64,000 nt of DNA from Thermoplasmata archaeon. Its GTDB lineage: Archaea > Thermoplasmatota > Thermoplasmata > Lutacidiplasmatales > UBA184. The translations under genes and the position numbers were made by a program. This document shows, one piece after another, positions 23,721-33,700 of this stretch (position 1 is the stretch's first letter; each line of letters begins with the position of its first letter). The notes beneath the pieces are model-generated. The model did no database searches, was not told where the DNA came from, and was given only the letters and a program-made list of their open reading frames with translations. The stretch covers positions 1 through 64,000 of the forward strand of contig JAKAUN010000005.1 in assembly GCA_021817605.1 (NCBI GenBank), read 5' to 3'.

Positions 23721-26700
23721 CCCGATCCGGTCCCCGGAGGGGGAACGTACGGTCGCGGAGGACGGAACCGGCGTCGGTGGATCGAGCGCTCGACCGCGAA
23801 CATCGCCGCCGCGACCGCCGCGCCACCGATCATGAGCCCGACCGCGAGCCCTGCCGCCGAGCTTCCCGGCAACCAGGAGGCGGAGGCCGACGAGACGATG
23901 GTGACGGTGACGGAGGAGACGAGCACCGCCCCCGCAGCATCGACGACGCTGGCGTTGGCCGTGTAGCTGCCCGGCCGCGCGTAGGCGTGCTGGACCGCGT
24001 CCCCGGAGGCCGAGGAGCCGTCGCCGAACGACCAGCTGACGGTGTACGGCGGCGTGCCTCCCGAGAGGTTCGCGACGAAGGAGAACGCGGTGCTGGCCCC
24101 CGCGGCGCGGTGCGCCGCGAAATGCCCCGCGAGCGCCGGATGCACGAGGAGACTGAGCGCCGCGCCGGTGCGGACCCCCGAGGCATCGACCCAATGGAAC
24201 GTCACCGAGTAGAGCCCCGGTCGAAGGAAGGCATGCTGCGCCGCAAGGCCTCCCGTCGAGGGGGTGCCGTCGCCGAAGCTCCAGCTGCCGGAGCCGGGGG
24301 TCGTGCCCCCGGTGACGGTCGCTTGGAAGGCGACCGAGAGGTTCACGTCCGTGGCGGGCCCGACCGCGTCGGTCGACAGGACGACCGACGGAGGAGGGAC
24401 GACCGTCACGACCCGGGTGAGGGAGATCGAGCTTCCGCCCGCGTCGCTGGCGGTGAGCGTCACCGTCGTGGGACCGACCGTCGCGAAGGTGTGGTTGACC
24501 TCGAGACCGCTGGCGCTGCCGCCGTCGCCGAAGCTCCAGAGGGCCGAGTAGGGCGGCTCGCCGCCGCTCATCGTCGCCTCAAGAGGGACCGCCACGCCGA
24601 CGTCGGCCTCGCCCGAGGCCGCCGGCCCGACCGTCACCGTCGCGGCCAGGGACGCTCCGACCTCGAGCCGCGCGGTCGCCACGGCGACCTGGCCGAGGGA
24701 GTCCGAGACGGTCGCGGTGACGTTGTAGGTGCCGGGGACGGACGGAACGCAGGAGAGCGCAAGGGAGGAGAGGCTCGAGCAGCCCGGCGGGAGGCCGGCG
24801 TAGCTGACCGCGACCGGGCCGGCGCCGCCCGTGGCGAGAAGGAGCGACGTGGTCGTGCCGTTGGTGTCCACCGGGGTCGGCGCGAAGCCGTACGAGACGA
24901 TCGACGGCGGAGCGGCGAGCACCGAAACCGTGGAGGAGGCGGAGTTGGTCGTCACGGTCGCTCCGGCCCCGGGCAGCGCGCCGGCCGGGGTCGGGAGAGG
25001 GACGACCACCCCGGCGCCAAGCCCCGCCGGGACGACAAGCAGGGAGGTGTTGGCCGCGGCGGGAGAGGCACCGTCCACGACGGAGAGGGACGCCGCCCCG
25101 GCCGCGTCGAGGGTCCGCGCGAGCAGCAGCTCGTGGGTCGGGTCGTAGGCGAGGGCCGCGACCGTGGCATGCGGGGCCAGGGCCACCGAGCGCAGGACCA
25201 CGCTCGGCCCCGAAGGGTCGATCGCCGCGAGGTGCTCGCCTGCGGCGTAGACGAGCCCGTCGGCGGCGTCGAAGGCAAGGGAGGTGACGGCGCTGCCGGC
25301 GGAGAGTCCCGGCCCGATCCAGGCGCCGCTCGACCCATTGAACCCGCGGACGGTGTCGGAGGAGAAGTTCACGGCGAAGAGCTCGTCCGTGACCGGGTCG
25401 AGGACGAGGGAGCTCGGTAACGCAGGGTCGACGCCGATCGCCGCCGTTGCGATCCCGGTGGTGGCCAGCGTCGTCGGGGCAAGGGCGACGAACTGCCCGT
25501 CGGTGGGGCGCCCGACCCAGAGGAGCCCGCTGCTCGGAACGAGAACGAGCGGCCCGTTGCTGCCGGGCAGGTTGTGGTTGGACTGAAGCAGGGTGTCGTT
25601 GGAGGCGTAGTAGGCCGCGACCTCGTCGTCCATCCCGACATAGAGGAGCCCGTGGACCGGGTCGAAGGCGAGCGAGGTGGGGGCGGTGTCGAGACGGATC
25701 GGAGCCGCGACCGAGGTTCCGGTGAAAGGGTCGAGCAGTTCGACGCCGGGAAGCGAGGGGTCCGAGACGTACAGCACCCCGTTGGACGCGTCGTAGGCGA
25801 GGGCGCCCGGGCTCGAGACGAGAGGCAGGGACTGGCCGGTGACCGTCGCGGTGCCGGGATCGATCGCGTAGAAGGTCCGGTCCCCCGAGCACCAGGCGAT
25901 GACCCCGCCCGTTGCCGGGTCCGTGGCGAGGACCGACGGGCCCGGTCCGACGGCCATCGGAGGGGAAGATACGTTGAACGGAGAGGCCGCCTCAACGGTA
26001 CTGAGGTCGGAACCGGAGCTGTACGCCACGACGAACCATGCGCCGCTACCGTCAGTGGTCACGGCGGTGGCCCCCGTTCCCACCTTAACGTCCTGGGGGA
26101 GCACGACCTGGTTGGTCGCAGCGTCGATCATCGTGAGGTATTGGCTGGTCGGCTCGACGGCCGCCAGGATGCCGGTGGAGGCAGAGTAAGCGAGATCGAC
26201 CGCGGGGCCTAGGTACAGCGGGACGCTCACCGGAGGGGCGGCCAGCCCGGCGATCACAAGGAGGGTGAGGTTGGACGAGCCGGCGTTGGCCACGTAGACC
26301 CGGCCGTCCGTGGGGTCGACCGCCAGGGCGACCGGTCGGCTGCCCACCGTGATCCCCGCGTAGGCGATCCGGTCGGTAAAGGTGTTGATCACCGAGACGT
26401 TGTTCGACCCGGCGTTCGCGACGAAGAGCTGGGCCGTCGCGTTGTCGTAGCCGAGGGCCCGGGGGTCCGAGCCCACGGGGATCGGCGCGCCGAGGGCCGC
26501 CCCCGTGGAAGGGTCGAGGACGGCGACGGAGTTGGTGAGCGGATCGGCGGCGTAGAGCCGGCCGTCCGCGGAGTCGTAAAGGAGCGCCGAGGCGTTCGCG
26601 ACCGCCGAGTCGAGGCCGACCACGCTGTTGTGGGAGACGTTGTAGACGAGCGTGGGGCCCATCGGCGGCGCGGTCGAAGAGTTGCCCGAAACAGGCAGCT

Positions 26701-27088
26701 CGGGCCACCAGAGCGCGCCCGTGGACGGTAGGAACGCCGGCGTCCCGACCTCGAGGTCGAGGACGGTGGACGGGAAGTTGCCCGCCACCGAGCCGTTGTA
26801 GTTCGGCAGGAGGGTGCGGACGACCCGGCCGGACCAGCCCGCGGTCGCACCCGAGCCGGGGAGGACGGTGTTCGCTGGGGCCGCAGTCCCCGGGCGAACC
26901 GGGTGGGTGCTCTCCGACACGACGACGGGGGATCGGTCCGGGTTCGCCGAAAAGCCGGCGACCGACGCCGGGACGGCGAGCAGGACCGAGAGGGTGAGCA
27001 CCGCCGCGACGACGGCAGCGGATGCCAAGCGGCGCCGGTAGCTGAGCATCGGGAGAAGGGGGACGGAACCACCGTCCTTGGTGGCCAC
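23717..27088 (-). CDS. Large surface protein: beta-propeller plus PKD domains
   Basis: A 1123-residue cell-surface protein. After a signal helix (about residues 20-42) comes a long YVTN-type beta-propeller region (about 130-700) with repeated motifs such as DPTDGRVYVANAGSSNLTLL and NATAQLFVANAGSNNVSVI. At least three PKD domains follow (about 830-1065), marked by WSFGDGGSASG, WSFGDGTPSTG and WSFGDGSSASG. A C-terminal transmembrane helix (about 1080-1102) precedes a basic tail. The start is GTG 27088 in the longest frame; an ATG 13 codons later (27049) is an alternative that still leaves a signal peptide. Its 3' end overlaps the convergent zinc-ribbon gene by 4 nt. The likely role is adhesion or matrix binding. 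Confidence 0.88.
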   Translation of the reverse strand: MATKDGGSVPLLPMLSYRRRLASAAVVAAVLTLSVLLAVPASVAGFSANPDRSPVVVSESTHPVRPGTAAPANTVLPGSGATAGWSGRVVRTLLPNYNGSVAGNFPSTVLDLEVGTPAFLPSTGALWWPELPVSGNSSTAPPMGPTLVYNVSHNSVVGLDSAVANASALLYDSADGRLYAADPLTNSVAVLDPSTGAALGAPIPVGSDPRALGYDNATAQLFVANAGSNNVSVINTFTDRIAYAGITVGSRPVALAVDPTDGRVYVANAGSSNLTLLVIAGLAAPPVSVPLYLGPAVDLAYSASTGILAAVEPTSQYLTMIDAATNQVVLPQDVKVGTGATAVTTDGSGAWFVVAYSSGSDLSTVEAASPFNVSSPPMAVGPGPSVLATDPATGGVIAWCSGDRTFYAIDPGTATVTGQSLPLVSSPGALAYDASNGVLYVSDPSLPGVELLDPFTGTSVAAPIRLDTAPTSLAFDPVHGLLYVGMDDEVAAYYASNDTLLQSNHNLPGSNGPLVLVPSSGLLWVGRPTDGQFVALAPTTLATTGIATAAIGVDPALPSSLVLDPVTDELFAVNFSSDTVRGFNGSSGAWIGPGLSAGSAVTSLAFDAADGLVYAAGEHLAAIDPSGPSVVLRSVALAPHATVAALAYDPTHELLLARTLDAAGAASLSVVDGASPAAANTSLLVVPAGLGAGVVVPLPTPAGALPGAGATVTTNSASSTVSVLAAPPSIVSYGFAPTPVDTNGTTTSLLLATGGAGPVAVSYAGLPPGCSSLSSLALSCVPSVPGTYNVTATVSDSLGQVAVATARLEVGASLAATVTVGPAASGEADVGVAVPLEATMSGGEPPYSALWSFGDGGSASGLEVNHTFATVGPTTVTLTASDAGGSSISLTRVVTVVPPPSVVLSTDAVGPATDVNLSVAFQATVTGGTTPGSGSWSFGDGTPSTGGLAAQHAFLRPGLYSVTFHWVDASGVRTGAALSLLVHPALAGHFAAHRAAGASTAFSFVANLSGGTPPYTVSWSFGDGSSASGDAVQHAYARPGSYTANASVVDAAGAVLVSSVTVTIVSSASASWLPGSSAAGLAVGLMIGGAAVAAAMFAVERSIHRRRFRPPRPYVPPPGTGSG

Positions 27089-27124
27089 GCGGCTCTTAAA
27101 GCGGACCGCGCAGGAGCAGCCCGC

Positions 27125-28111
27125 TCACTCCATGGTACGGATGACGCGTCCGGCCGACGCGTCGATGATCACGACGGTCTTCGCTCCCTTCCGCTCGAGG
27201 GCGAAGTACCAGATCGGGACGTGGAGGAGCTCCCCTTCGGAGATGTCGACCCGCGTCGAGAGGTTGGAGACCATGCTGTGCTTCTTGTGCGCGGTCTCGC
27301 TCTGGAGCTGCTCGACGTAGGCCTTCGCCGCGAGGCGCGCGGCTTCCTCCCCGAGGTCGCCGTTGAGGACCGGGGTCCCCGAGGGGATCGCCTTGCGGTC
27401 GAAGAGAGCGCGTGAATCCATCTGGAACTGGTAGTCCTTCGGCTGGTAGTGGCCGAGCGACTTCACCGCGACGACGGGATACTCGTAGCTGCCCGAGATC
27501 GTCTCGCTGCGCGTCGGGTTGACGACCGGGCCGGCCATGATCGGGATCACCGACATGGAGTTGCGGCCTCCTCCCATCGCCCCTCCGAGCAGCTCGGCGG
27601 CCGCGATCGTGCCGACCGTCGCCCCGACGCTCGCGGCGACCGCCTGGTACTGGTAGGTCGTGGAGGCCGAAGCGGGGACGACCCAGAACGGCACGTAGGA
27701 AAGCTTCGCCTCGGCGACCGTCGACTGCTCGAAGAGATGGCGGTGAAAGATCGACTCGTGGTCGACGAAGGTGTGCACGCTCGCCAGCGCCGCCGCCTGG
27801 TCGACGACCGTGAGAGGTAGCATCGTGTGCTTGGAGATCTCCTTCCAGCCGGCGCCTCCCAGGCTCACCGTGCCACCGCAGTAGTCGCAGGTGATCACCA
27901 TCTCGCCGAAGACCGGCTTGATCGGCGCGCCGCAGGAAGGGCACTTTAACTCCTGGACACCGGCGGGAGCCACGGTCGGACCGGCCGCCGGAGCGGCCGA
28001 CGCCGAGCTCGCTCCCCCGGCGGCCCCCGCGCCGGCGACCGGCGTGCCGCACCGCGCGCAGAACCTCGCGTCGTCCGGGAGCTGGCCGCCGCACTTGATA
28101 CAGTAGATCAT
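27125..28111 (-). CDS. Zinc-ribbon protein, last gene of SPFH operon
   Basis: A 328-residue protein with two N-terminal zinc ribbons: CIKCGGQL-x-CARCGTP at residues 4-24, and CPSCGAPI-x-CDYCGG at about 57-79. A Gly/Ala-rich linker separates them. The remaining 240 residues alternate strands and helices, with a Gly/Ala-rich hydrophobic segment (SVGATVGTIAAAELLGGAMG) that may insert in or lie on a membrane, and ending IDASAGRVIRTME. It resembles the YdjG-type zinc-ribbon proteins found with SPFH proteins. It is 37 nt downstream of the SPFH gene and most likely acts with it at the membrane. Confidence 0.78.
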   Translation of the reverse strand: MIYCIKCGGQLPDDARFCARCGTPVAGAGAAGGASSASAAPAAGPTVAPAGVQELKCPSCGAPIKPVFGEMVITCDYCGGTVSLGGAGWKEISKHTMLPLTVVDQAAALASVHTFVDHESIFHRHLFEQSTVAEAKLSYVPFWVVPASASTTYQYQAVAASVGATVGTIAAAELLGGAMGGGRNSMSVIPIMAGPVVNPTRSETISGSYEYPVVAVKSLGHYQPKDYQFQMDSRALFDRKAIPSGTPVLNGDLGEEAARLAAKAYVEQLQSETAHKKHSMVSNLSTRVDISEGELLHVPIWYFALERKGAKTVVIIDASAGRVIRTME

Positions 28112-28148
28112 GGTGGAATACCTCTCTGCCGTTACCCCTGCGGTCGGC

Positions 28149-29309
28149 CTACCCCGGCAGCGGCGCGCCGCAGTTCGGGCAGAACTTGGAAGGTCCGCTC
28201 ACCGTCGCGTTGCACTTCGGACACGTGCGCGGAGGCGCGGGGGCGAGCGACGCCCCGCACGACGGGCAGAACTTCGCCCCGGCGGCGGTCGGTTGGCCGC
28301 ACTTCGGGCACGGAGGTCCGGCCGCTGCCGCCGGGGCCGCGCCGAGAGGCGCGCCGCACGACGGGCAGAAGCGCGTGCCGGCGGGGACGAGGGCGTTGCA
28401 CTTGGGACACGGCTGGCCGGGTCCCTGGGCGTAGACGCCCTGCATCTGGCCAGCCATCCCGTAGCCGATGCCGAGACCCGCGCCGAGACCGACCCCGGCG
28501 CTCGCGAGCGCCCCGGCTCCCCCGGAGGGGTTCGAGGCGGCGGCCGTGAGCGCCTGGCCGGCCTGGTACTGCATGTAGTTGACTCCCAGCACGCCCATCG
28601 TCGACCGGGTCGCCACGGCCTTCTGCACTTCGTCCGGCAAGTTGACCGAGAGCCCCTGGAGCTGGACGACCTCGACCCCGAGGGGGCCGAAGTGCTGGGC
28701 CGAGAAGCCGAGGACCGCCTGCTCGATCGTCGAGAGCTCGCCGGCCAGGTCCGTGACCTTCATCCCCTGCTCCTTGAGCTTGCCGAGGCTGTTGTAGACG
28801 AGCAGGACCATCTGGTCGCGCAACCGGCCCTCGACGTCGGTGGCACTCGCCGCGCCGAACGTCCCGACGAACTGGTTGATGAAGTTGTCCGCAGCGCCGA
28901 CGCGCCAGCGGTACGACCCGAAGACCCTCAGCTGGACGAGGCCGAAGTCCGCGTCCCGGAAGACGTACGGCTCCTGGCTCCCGAACTTCCCGTCGAAGAT
29001 CCTCTTCTGGAGGTAGTAGACCTCGGCCTCCTGGCGGACCCCCGAGAGGGCCTGGACCAAGTTGCCGATGAGGCGGGCGTTCATGCTGGTGAGCGCGTAG
29101 CGGTCGGGACGGTCGAGATAGGCGAGGACCTTCCCGTCCCGGTAGAACACGGCGATCTCGTCCTCGCGGACGACAACGTTGTCGCCCCAGTGCACGTTGC
29201 GCGGGACGCGCCACATGACGTTGGGACCCTTGTAGGCATCCTCCCAGTTGATCGTCGTCGCGCCGAGCAGGCTCCCGCCCTTGGACGGGATCGGGTTGTT
29301 CGTCACCAT
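28149..29309 (-). CDS. SPFH-domain protein with C-terminal zinc ribbons (YdjI-like)
   Basis: A 386-residue protein. Residues about 20-250 form an SPFH (stomatin/prohibitin/flotillin) domain, with WRVPRNVHWGDNVVVREDEIAVFYRDG at its start and the FGSYRWRV and GLSVNLPDEV segments later. A Gly/Ala-rich linker (about 265-305) leads to three C-terminal zinc ribbons of the type CPKCNALVPAGTRFCPSCG. Bacterial YdjI-type proteins have the same order and act in envelope-stress or membrane-domain scaffolding. It sits in a four-gene operon with two other zinc-ribbon proteins and a membrane protein. Confidence 0.88.
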   Translation of the reverse strand: MVTNNPIPSKGGSLLGATTINWEDAYKGPNVMWRVPRNVHWGDNVVVREDEIAVFYRDGKVLAYLDRPDRYALTSMNARLIGNLVQALSGVRQEAEVYYLQKRIFDGKFGSQEPYVFRDADFGLVQLRVFGSYRWRVGAADNFINQFVGTFGAASATDVEGRLRDQMVLLVYNSLGKLKEQGMKVTDLAGELSTIEQAVLGFSAQHFGPLGVEVVQLQGLSVNLPDEVQKAVATRSTMGVLGVNYMQYQAGQALTAAASNPSGGAGALASAGVGLGAGLGIGYGMAGQMQGVYAQGPGQPCPKCNALVPAGTRFCPSCGAPLGAAPAAAAGPPCPKCGQPTAAGAKFCPSCGASLAPAPPRTCPKCNATVSGPSKFCPNCGAPLPG

Positions 29310-29331
29310 GGTGCTGCTTCGTTCCTCCGAC

Positions 29332-30042
29332 CTATTCCGTCACCCGGATGTTCTCGATGACCTGGATCCTGGCCCGGAACGCCTGGTCGATCTGGAGGAC
29401 CTGGGCTCGGGAAGCGGAGAGGATCGGGCCGACCGACCCCGCGGAGGAGCCGGTGAGCCCGGCGAGCGGGGCGACCGTCTGGCTGAGCTGATCGGCCGCC
29501 TGAGCAAAGCCGTAGTCGTACTCGTAGAGGCGGTCGAGCTGCTGGGGCTTGATGCGCAGGGCCGGGGAGATCCCCGTGTAGCCCTGCTCGGCGGCCCGTA
29601 TCTGGCCCTCGAGACGCAAAAGGTCGGCGATGAGCGGGGCGAGGTCGTTGAGCGCCTGGAAGGCTCCGGCGTTGGCGAGCGTGGAGCGGGAGTTCTCCAC
29701 GGTAATGCGCACGTTCTTGATCCGGTCGGCGACCTGCCTCCGCAAGAGGCTGTCAGCGGCCCGGATGTCCTCGCCCTCGCGGTAGCCGCGGAAGCCGGGG
29801 ACGAGCAGCTGGAGCCGCTTGAGGACTCCGCGGTCGCCTTCGACCTCCTGCCGGATGTCGACCGGCGGCGGAGATGCCGACGAAGGGGCGGCGGCCGAGG
29901 GCGGAGCACCGGCGGCGACCGGCGGGTTCGCCGAGGCGAGCGGCGCGCCGCAGGCATTGCAGAAGCGGGCGCCGGCGACGGTCACCGCCCCGCACTTCGG
30001 GCAGGGGACGGAGGCGCTCACGGCGGGAGAGGGGACCGCCAT
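29332..30042 (-). CDS. Zinc-ribbon helical protein
   Basis: A 236-residue protein with one N-terminal zinc ribbon (CPKCGAVTVAGARFCNACG, residues 14-32), a Pro/Ala-rich linker to residue 60, and a largely helical C-terminal domain with amphipathic heptad-like segments (RRQVADRIKNVRITVENSRS and others). The helical part could pack as a bundle with SPFH oligomers. The start ATG at 30042 directly abuts the stop of the preceding membrane gene, so the operon is translationally linked. Function is unknown. Confidence 0.72.
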   Translation of the reverse strand: MAVPSPAVSASVPCPKCGAVTVAGARFCNACGAPLASANPPVAAGAPPSAAAPSSASPPPVDIRQEVEGDRGVLKRLQLLVPGFRGYREGEDIRAADSLLRRQVADRIKNVRITVENSRSTLANAGAFQALNDLAPLIADLLRLEGQIRAAEQGYTGISPALRIKPQQLDRLYEYDYGFAQAADQLSQTVAPLAGLTGSSAGSVGPILSASRAQVLQIDQAFRARIQVIENIRVTE

Positions 30043-30606
30043 CTACGGGGACCTCGGAGGAGCCGGGTCGCTCGCCGGCGGCGAGGGAGGGACCTGGGGA
30101 ACGCTCGGACCCGTGGCGGCCGGGTAGTCGAGGGCAGAGGCCGGCTGCGAGCTCTGCCAAGCGGCGCGCATCGCGAGGCGACGCGCGGTGGCCTCGACGG
30201 TCCGCGCCCGCCAGGCGATGAACGCGATGGCGATCACGAGGGCAAGGACGGTGATGAGCAGACCCAGGAGCTGGCCGAGGACGGTGAGCGCACCGTACAT
30301 CGGTCCGAGGGCGACGGTGACCAGCAGCACCGCGAAGCCCATCCCGAAGAACCCCCAGGCGAGGGCGCGCTGGGCGGCCGGGTTGCGCGAGAGCGACTCC
30401 GCCAGGTAGGCGCCGAGGGCGAAGAAGAGGGAGAGCACTCCGATCGCGAGCAGGGCACCGTAGTGGTGCTGCGCCGGCAGGACCACATAGAGTGCGGCGA
30501 AGAGCAGCCCGGCGGCGACCAGGAGGAGGCCGGTGAGGAGAGCCGCTCCGAGGAGCCTGGCGGTCGAAGGGGCCGGAGGAGCTGTCGGGACGGTAGCGGT
30601 GACCAT
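30043..30606 (-). CDS. Four-helix membrane protein, first gene of SPFH operon
   Basis: A 187-residue protein with a Pro-rich N-terminus, four transmembrane helices (about residues 18-40, 50-67, 83-103 and 108-130) and a Pro/Ser-rich cytoplasmic tail. The last helix ends WRARTVEATARRLAMR, a basic amphipathic segment. It heads the operon and probably anchors or recruits the zinc-ribbon/SPFH proteins. No family was recognised. A weak TATA-like TCTAAGAG is about 27-35 nt upstream. Confidence 0.72.
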   Translation of the reverse strand: MVTATVPTAPPAPSTARLLGAALLTGLLLVAAGLLFAALYVVLPAQHHYGALLAIGVLSLFFALGAYLAESLSRNPAAQRALAWGFFGMGFAVLLVTVALGPMYGALTVLGQLLGLLITVLALVIAIAFIAWRARTVEATARRLAMRAAWQSSQPASALDYPAATGPSVPQVPPSPPASDPAPPRSP

Positions 30607-30782
30607 GCTCGAGCGGTAGCTTACGACACGCGCCCGCTCTTAGACCTTTGCTCATGCGCGGTCGAGCCTCTCGGAGAGGGACCACCCATCTTCCACGACG
30701 TGACAGGCCGCGCCGGACAGGGCACGCGGGCGGCTCGAGGTCGACCCGCCGGCGGTCGGGACCCAAGGAGCTCCGCGGGAGC

Positions 30783-33700
30783 TCAGAGACGCGGCTCGTC
30801 GTCGCGTTTGGGCCGGGGCTTGGCCGGCGGGGCGGCGGCGCCCGCCTCCGTCCCGGCCCCGGCCGGCTCGGTTCGAGGCGGGGCGGGGGGTCCGGCGGTC
30901 GGAGGGGGACTGGGGGAGGACGCGGACCTCCCGGCAGGGACCGCGGGACGCTCGGCCGCGTGGACCGCGGGAGTCCTGGGCTCGGGTTCCTTCCGTTGGG
31001 GAGCCGTAGCTGCGGCGGGGCTCGGAGGATCGCCCCGTCCCCCGGTGCGGGGGACCTTGCGGGGCGCAGGGGCCGGAGCAGAGCGCGGAGCAGGCGCCGA
31101 GGCCTGCGTCGAGGGTCCCGAGGCGCCCATCGCGTGCCCAGGGTGGACGCGCCCCACTACCACCTCTCCGCACTTCGGGCACTTCGGGAAGTGGTTCGCG
31201 CATCGTTGGCAGAGCGGGGCTCCGCAGGAATGGGTCGCGGTGGCGATCCCCCCGCAGCCGAGGCACCGCGAGGCAGCCGGGGCCGAGAGGACCTGCTTGC
31301 TCGGCGGCTCGTGCTTCGGGTGGGGCGGCTCGGCGGAGGCAGGTGCTGACCCGGCCGCGGGAGAGGCGGGCGGCCGGGGGGCGGTCGTGGCGGGTGCCGA
31401 CGGCGCGGTCGGCCGGTCGGTCGGGGGCCGTCGGGGCGTCGAGGCCTCCGGGTCGCGGAACTCGGGCGAATAGGCACCGAGGTCGAGCGTCGGGAGCGGA
31501 CGGTGCCCGCTGGCTCCTGCCTCCTCGAGGGTCTTGATGAGGCGGGCCTTGTAGACCCCGACGCGCAGGGTACGCACGAGCTGGAAGAGGGTCCGGCCCT
31601 CGGGCGGAAGGTGGAACGCCTTGCGCGTGAGGTCCTCGACGTCGGGGGTCACGGGGATCTTGTCGGCCTTGAGCTCGGCCTCGAGCACCGTTTTGAGGTA
31701 GCCGAACAGCCGCTGGATCTGCGAAAGCGTGTAGCTGCCCGGGGCGAGGACGGCGACGTCCGCGAGCGTGAGGCCCCGGCGCTCGATACCGGCCGGCCGT
31801 CGGTCGAGCGCGGCCGTGATGAGATGGTAGGAGGCGTTCTCGAGGTCGTGGAGCTCGGGGCCCTCGAGACGGTCGAGGTCGACCTTCGGAGGACGAGCGA
31901 TCTCCTGGAGGACCGGTTCCAGCAGCTCGAAGGGAACGTGGAGGAGGACGAACAGGTCGTTCTTGGTGACGGGACGGTGGAGGCGCGCCTCGAGCAGGAG
32001 GGCGTCGCGCCCGTGGCGCTGGAGCTCGGCGTCGCGCGTCCTCTGCTGGGCGAGCTTCCTGCCTTCCTTCGCCGGAAGGTAGTCCGAGTCGAGGGAGAGC
32101 GCGCGGTCGAAGCTCGCGAGGGCATCGGCGTGGCGGCCGGCGGCGACGAGCGCGAGCCCGCGGCTGGTCCACGCCTGCCTGTTGGTCGGAACGGTCTCCG
32201 TCGCGTGGTCGTAGAGAGCGACCGCCTCGTTCGGGTGGCCGAGCCGCTCGGCGACGAACGCGGCCCTCAGCAGAAGCTCCGGAGAGGTCGGCGCGAGCGA
32301 GAGGGCATGGGCGAACGCCCCGGAGGCCTCCGTCCAATCCTGCCGAGCGACGGCGATCTCCCCGAGCCGGCTCCATAGCGGGATGCTGCGGGGAAGCAGC
32401 TTGGTCCCGTCCTTGACCGCGCTGGTCGCCCGGTCGAGCTCCCCGACGCCGCTCTCCGCCTCGGCGAGGAGGAGGTAGAAGTTCTCCGAGGGAGGAACTT
32501 CGCGGAGGAGGCCGCGGACGAACTCGGCCGCCTCGGCCGAGCGGCCCTCGGCGATCATCGCCTGGGCGATCCCTGCGAGGGCGACCGGCGACTTGGGCTC
32601 GAGAGTGCGGACCTTCTCGAAGACGGTCCGCGCGTCGGCCGGACGCTCGAGCGCGACCAGGATCTCCGCGCGCAGGAGCAGCGAGGCGACGCTCGGCGGG
32701 GAGGCTGCGGGCTGACCCTTCTGGCCCGCGTCGAGCACCTCGAGGGCGAGGTCAGGACGCCCGGCCGAAAGGCGCAGGCGAGCGCGTCGCAGCGAGATCT
32801 CGAGGGCGAGCGCCGGGTCGAGCTGGGCAGCGCGCTCGTAAGCGGTGTTCGCCTCCTCGGGGAGTCCGAGGGCGGAGGCGAGGTCGCCGCGTTCGAGGTG
32901 GAGCGTGGCGTCCTGCGCCTCCGCCGCGTTGGAGCGGACCAGGCGCGTCAGCGCCTCGTAGGCCTCCTTGCGCTCGTTGGCTTCGTGTCGCAGGCGGTAG
33001 GTCTCGAGGAGCGCCGGGCCGTTGTCCGGTTCGAGCAGCAGGATCGCCTGGAGCGAGTAGAGCACCTCCTGGGGGCGGCCGAGGGCGCGGTAGGCGTCGG
33101 CGCGGGAGCGCCAGGCGGCGAGATCGTTCGGGTCGTCCTTGAGGAGCGGGTCGATGATCGTGACGACCTCGGGATACTGGCCCGCGTGGAGCAGGATCTC
33201 GGCGAGGGCCAGCTGGCCGTGCCGGTTCTTCGGGTCGAGGTGAAGTCCGCGACGCAGGTAGTCGATCGCGTCGGCATACGCTCCCTGGAGGCGGAGCACC
33301 TCGGCTGCCTCGAAGTACGGATGCGGGTCGGCGGGCGCCCCGGCGACGACCTGCTGGAGGGTCTTGAGCGCCTCCTCCCGTCGGCCGGTCCTCAGCAGCA
33401 GCTGGGCCTTGCGCCTCAGGTAGAGAGGGTGGGTGGGGTCGCGACGGACGAGAAGCTCTAGGTAGCGGAGCGCGAGGGCCTCCTGGTTGAGGCGCTCGTA
33501 GACCTCCGCCGCCCCCCAGAAGAGATCGTGGTCCTCGAGGCCGCCGACGATCGCGGCCTTGTACTCCTCGGCGGCCTCGGCGTAGCGGCCGAGCTCGCGG
33601 AGGGTATGCGCCCGCTCCTTGCGGACGTCCAGCCGCTCGGCGTTCCCCTCGAGAGCGAGGAAGTCGGCGTAGGCCTTGAGCGCCCGCTCGGGGTCGTCGA

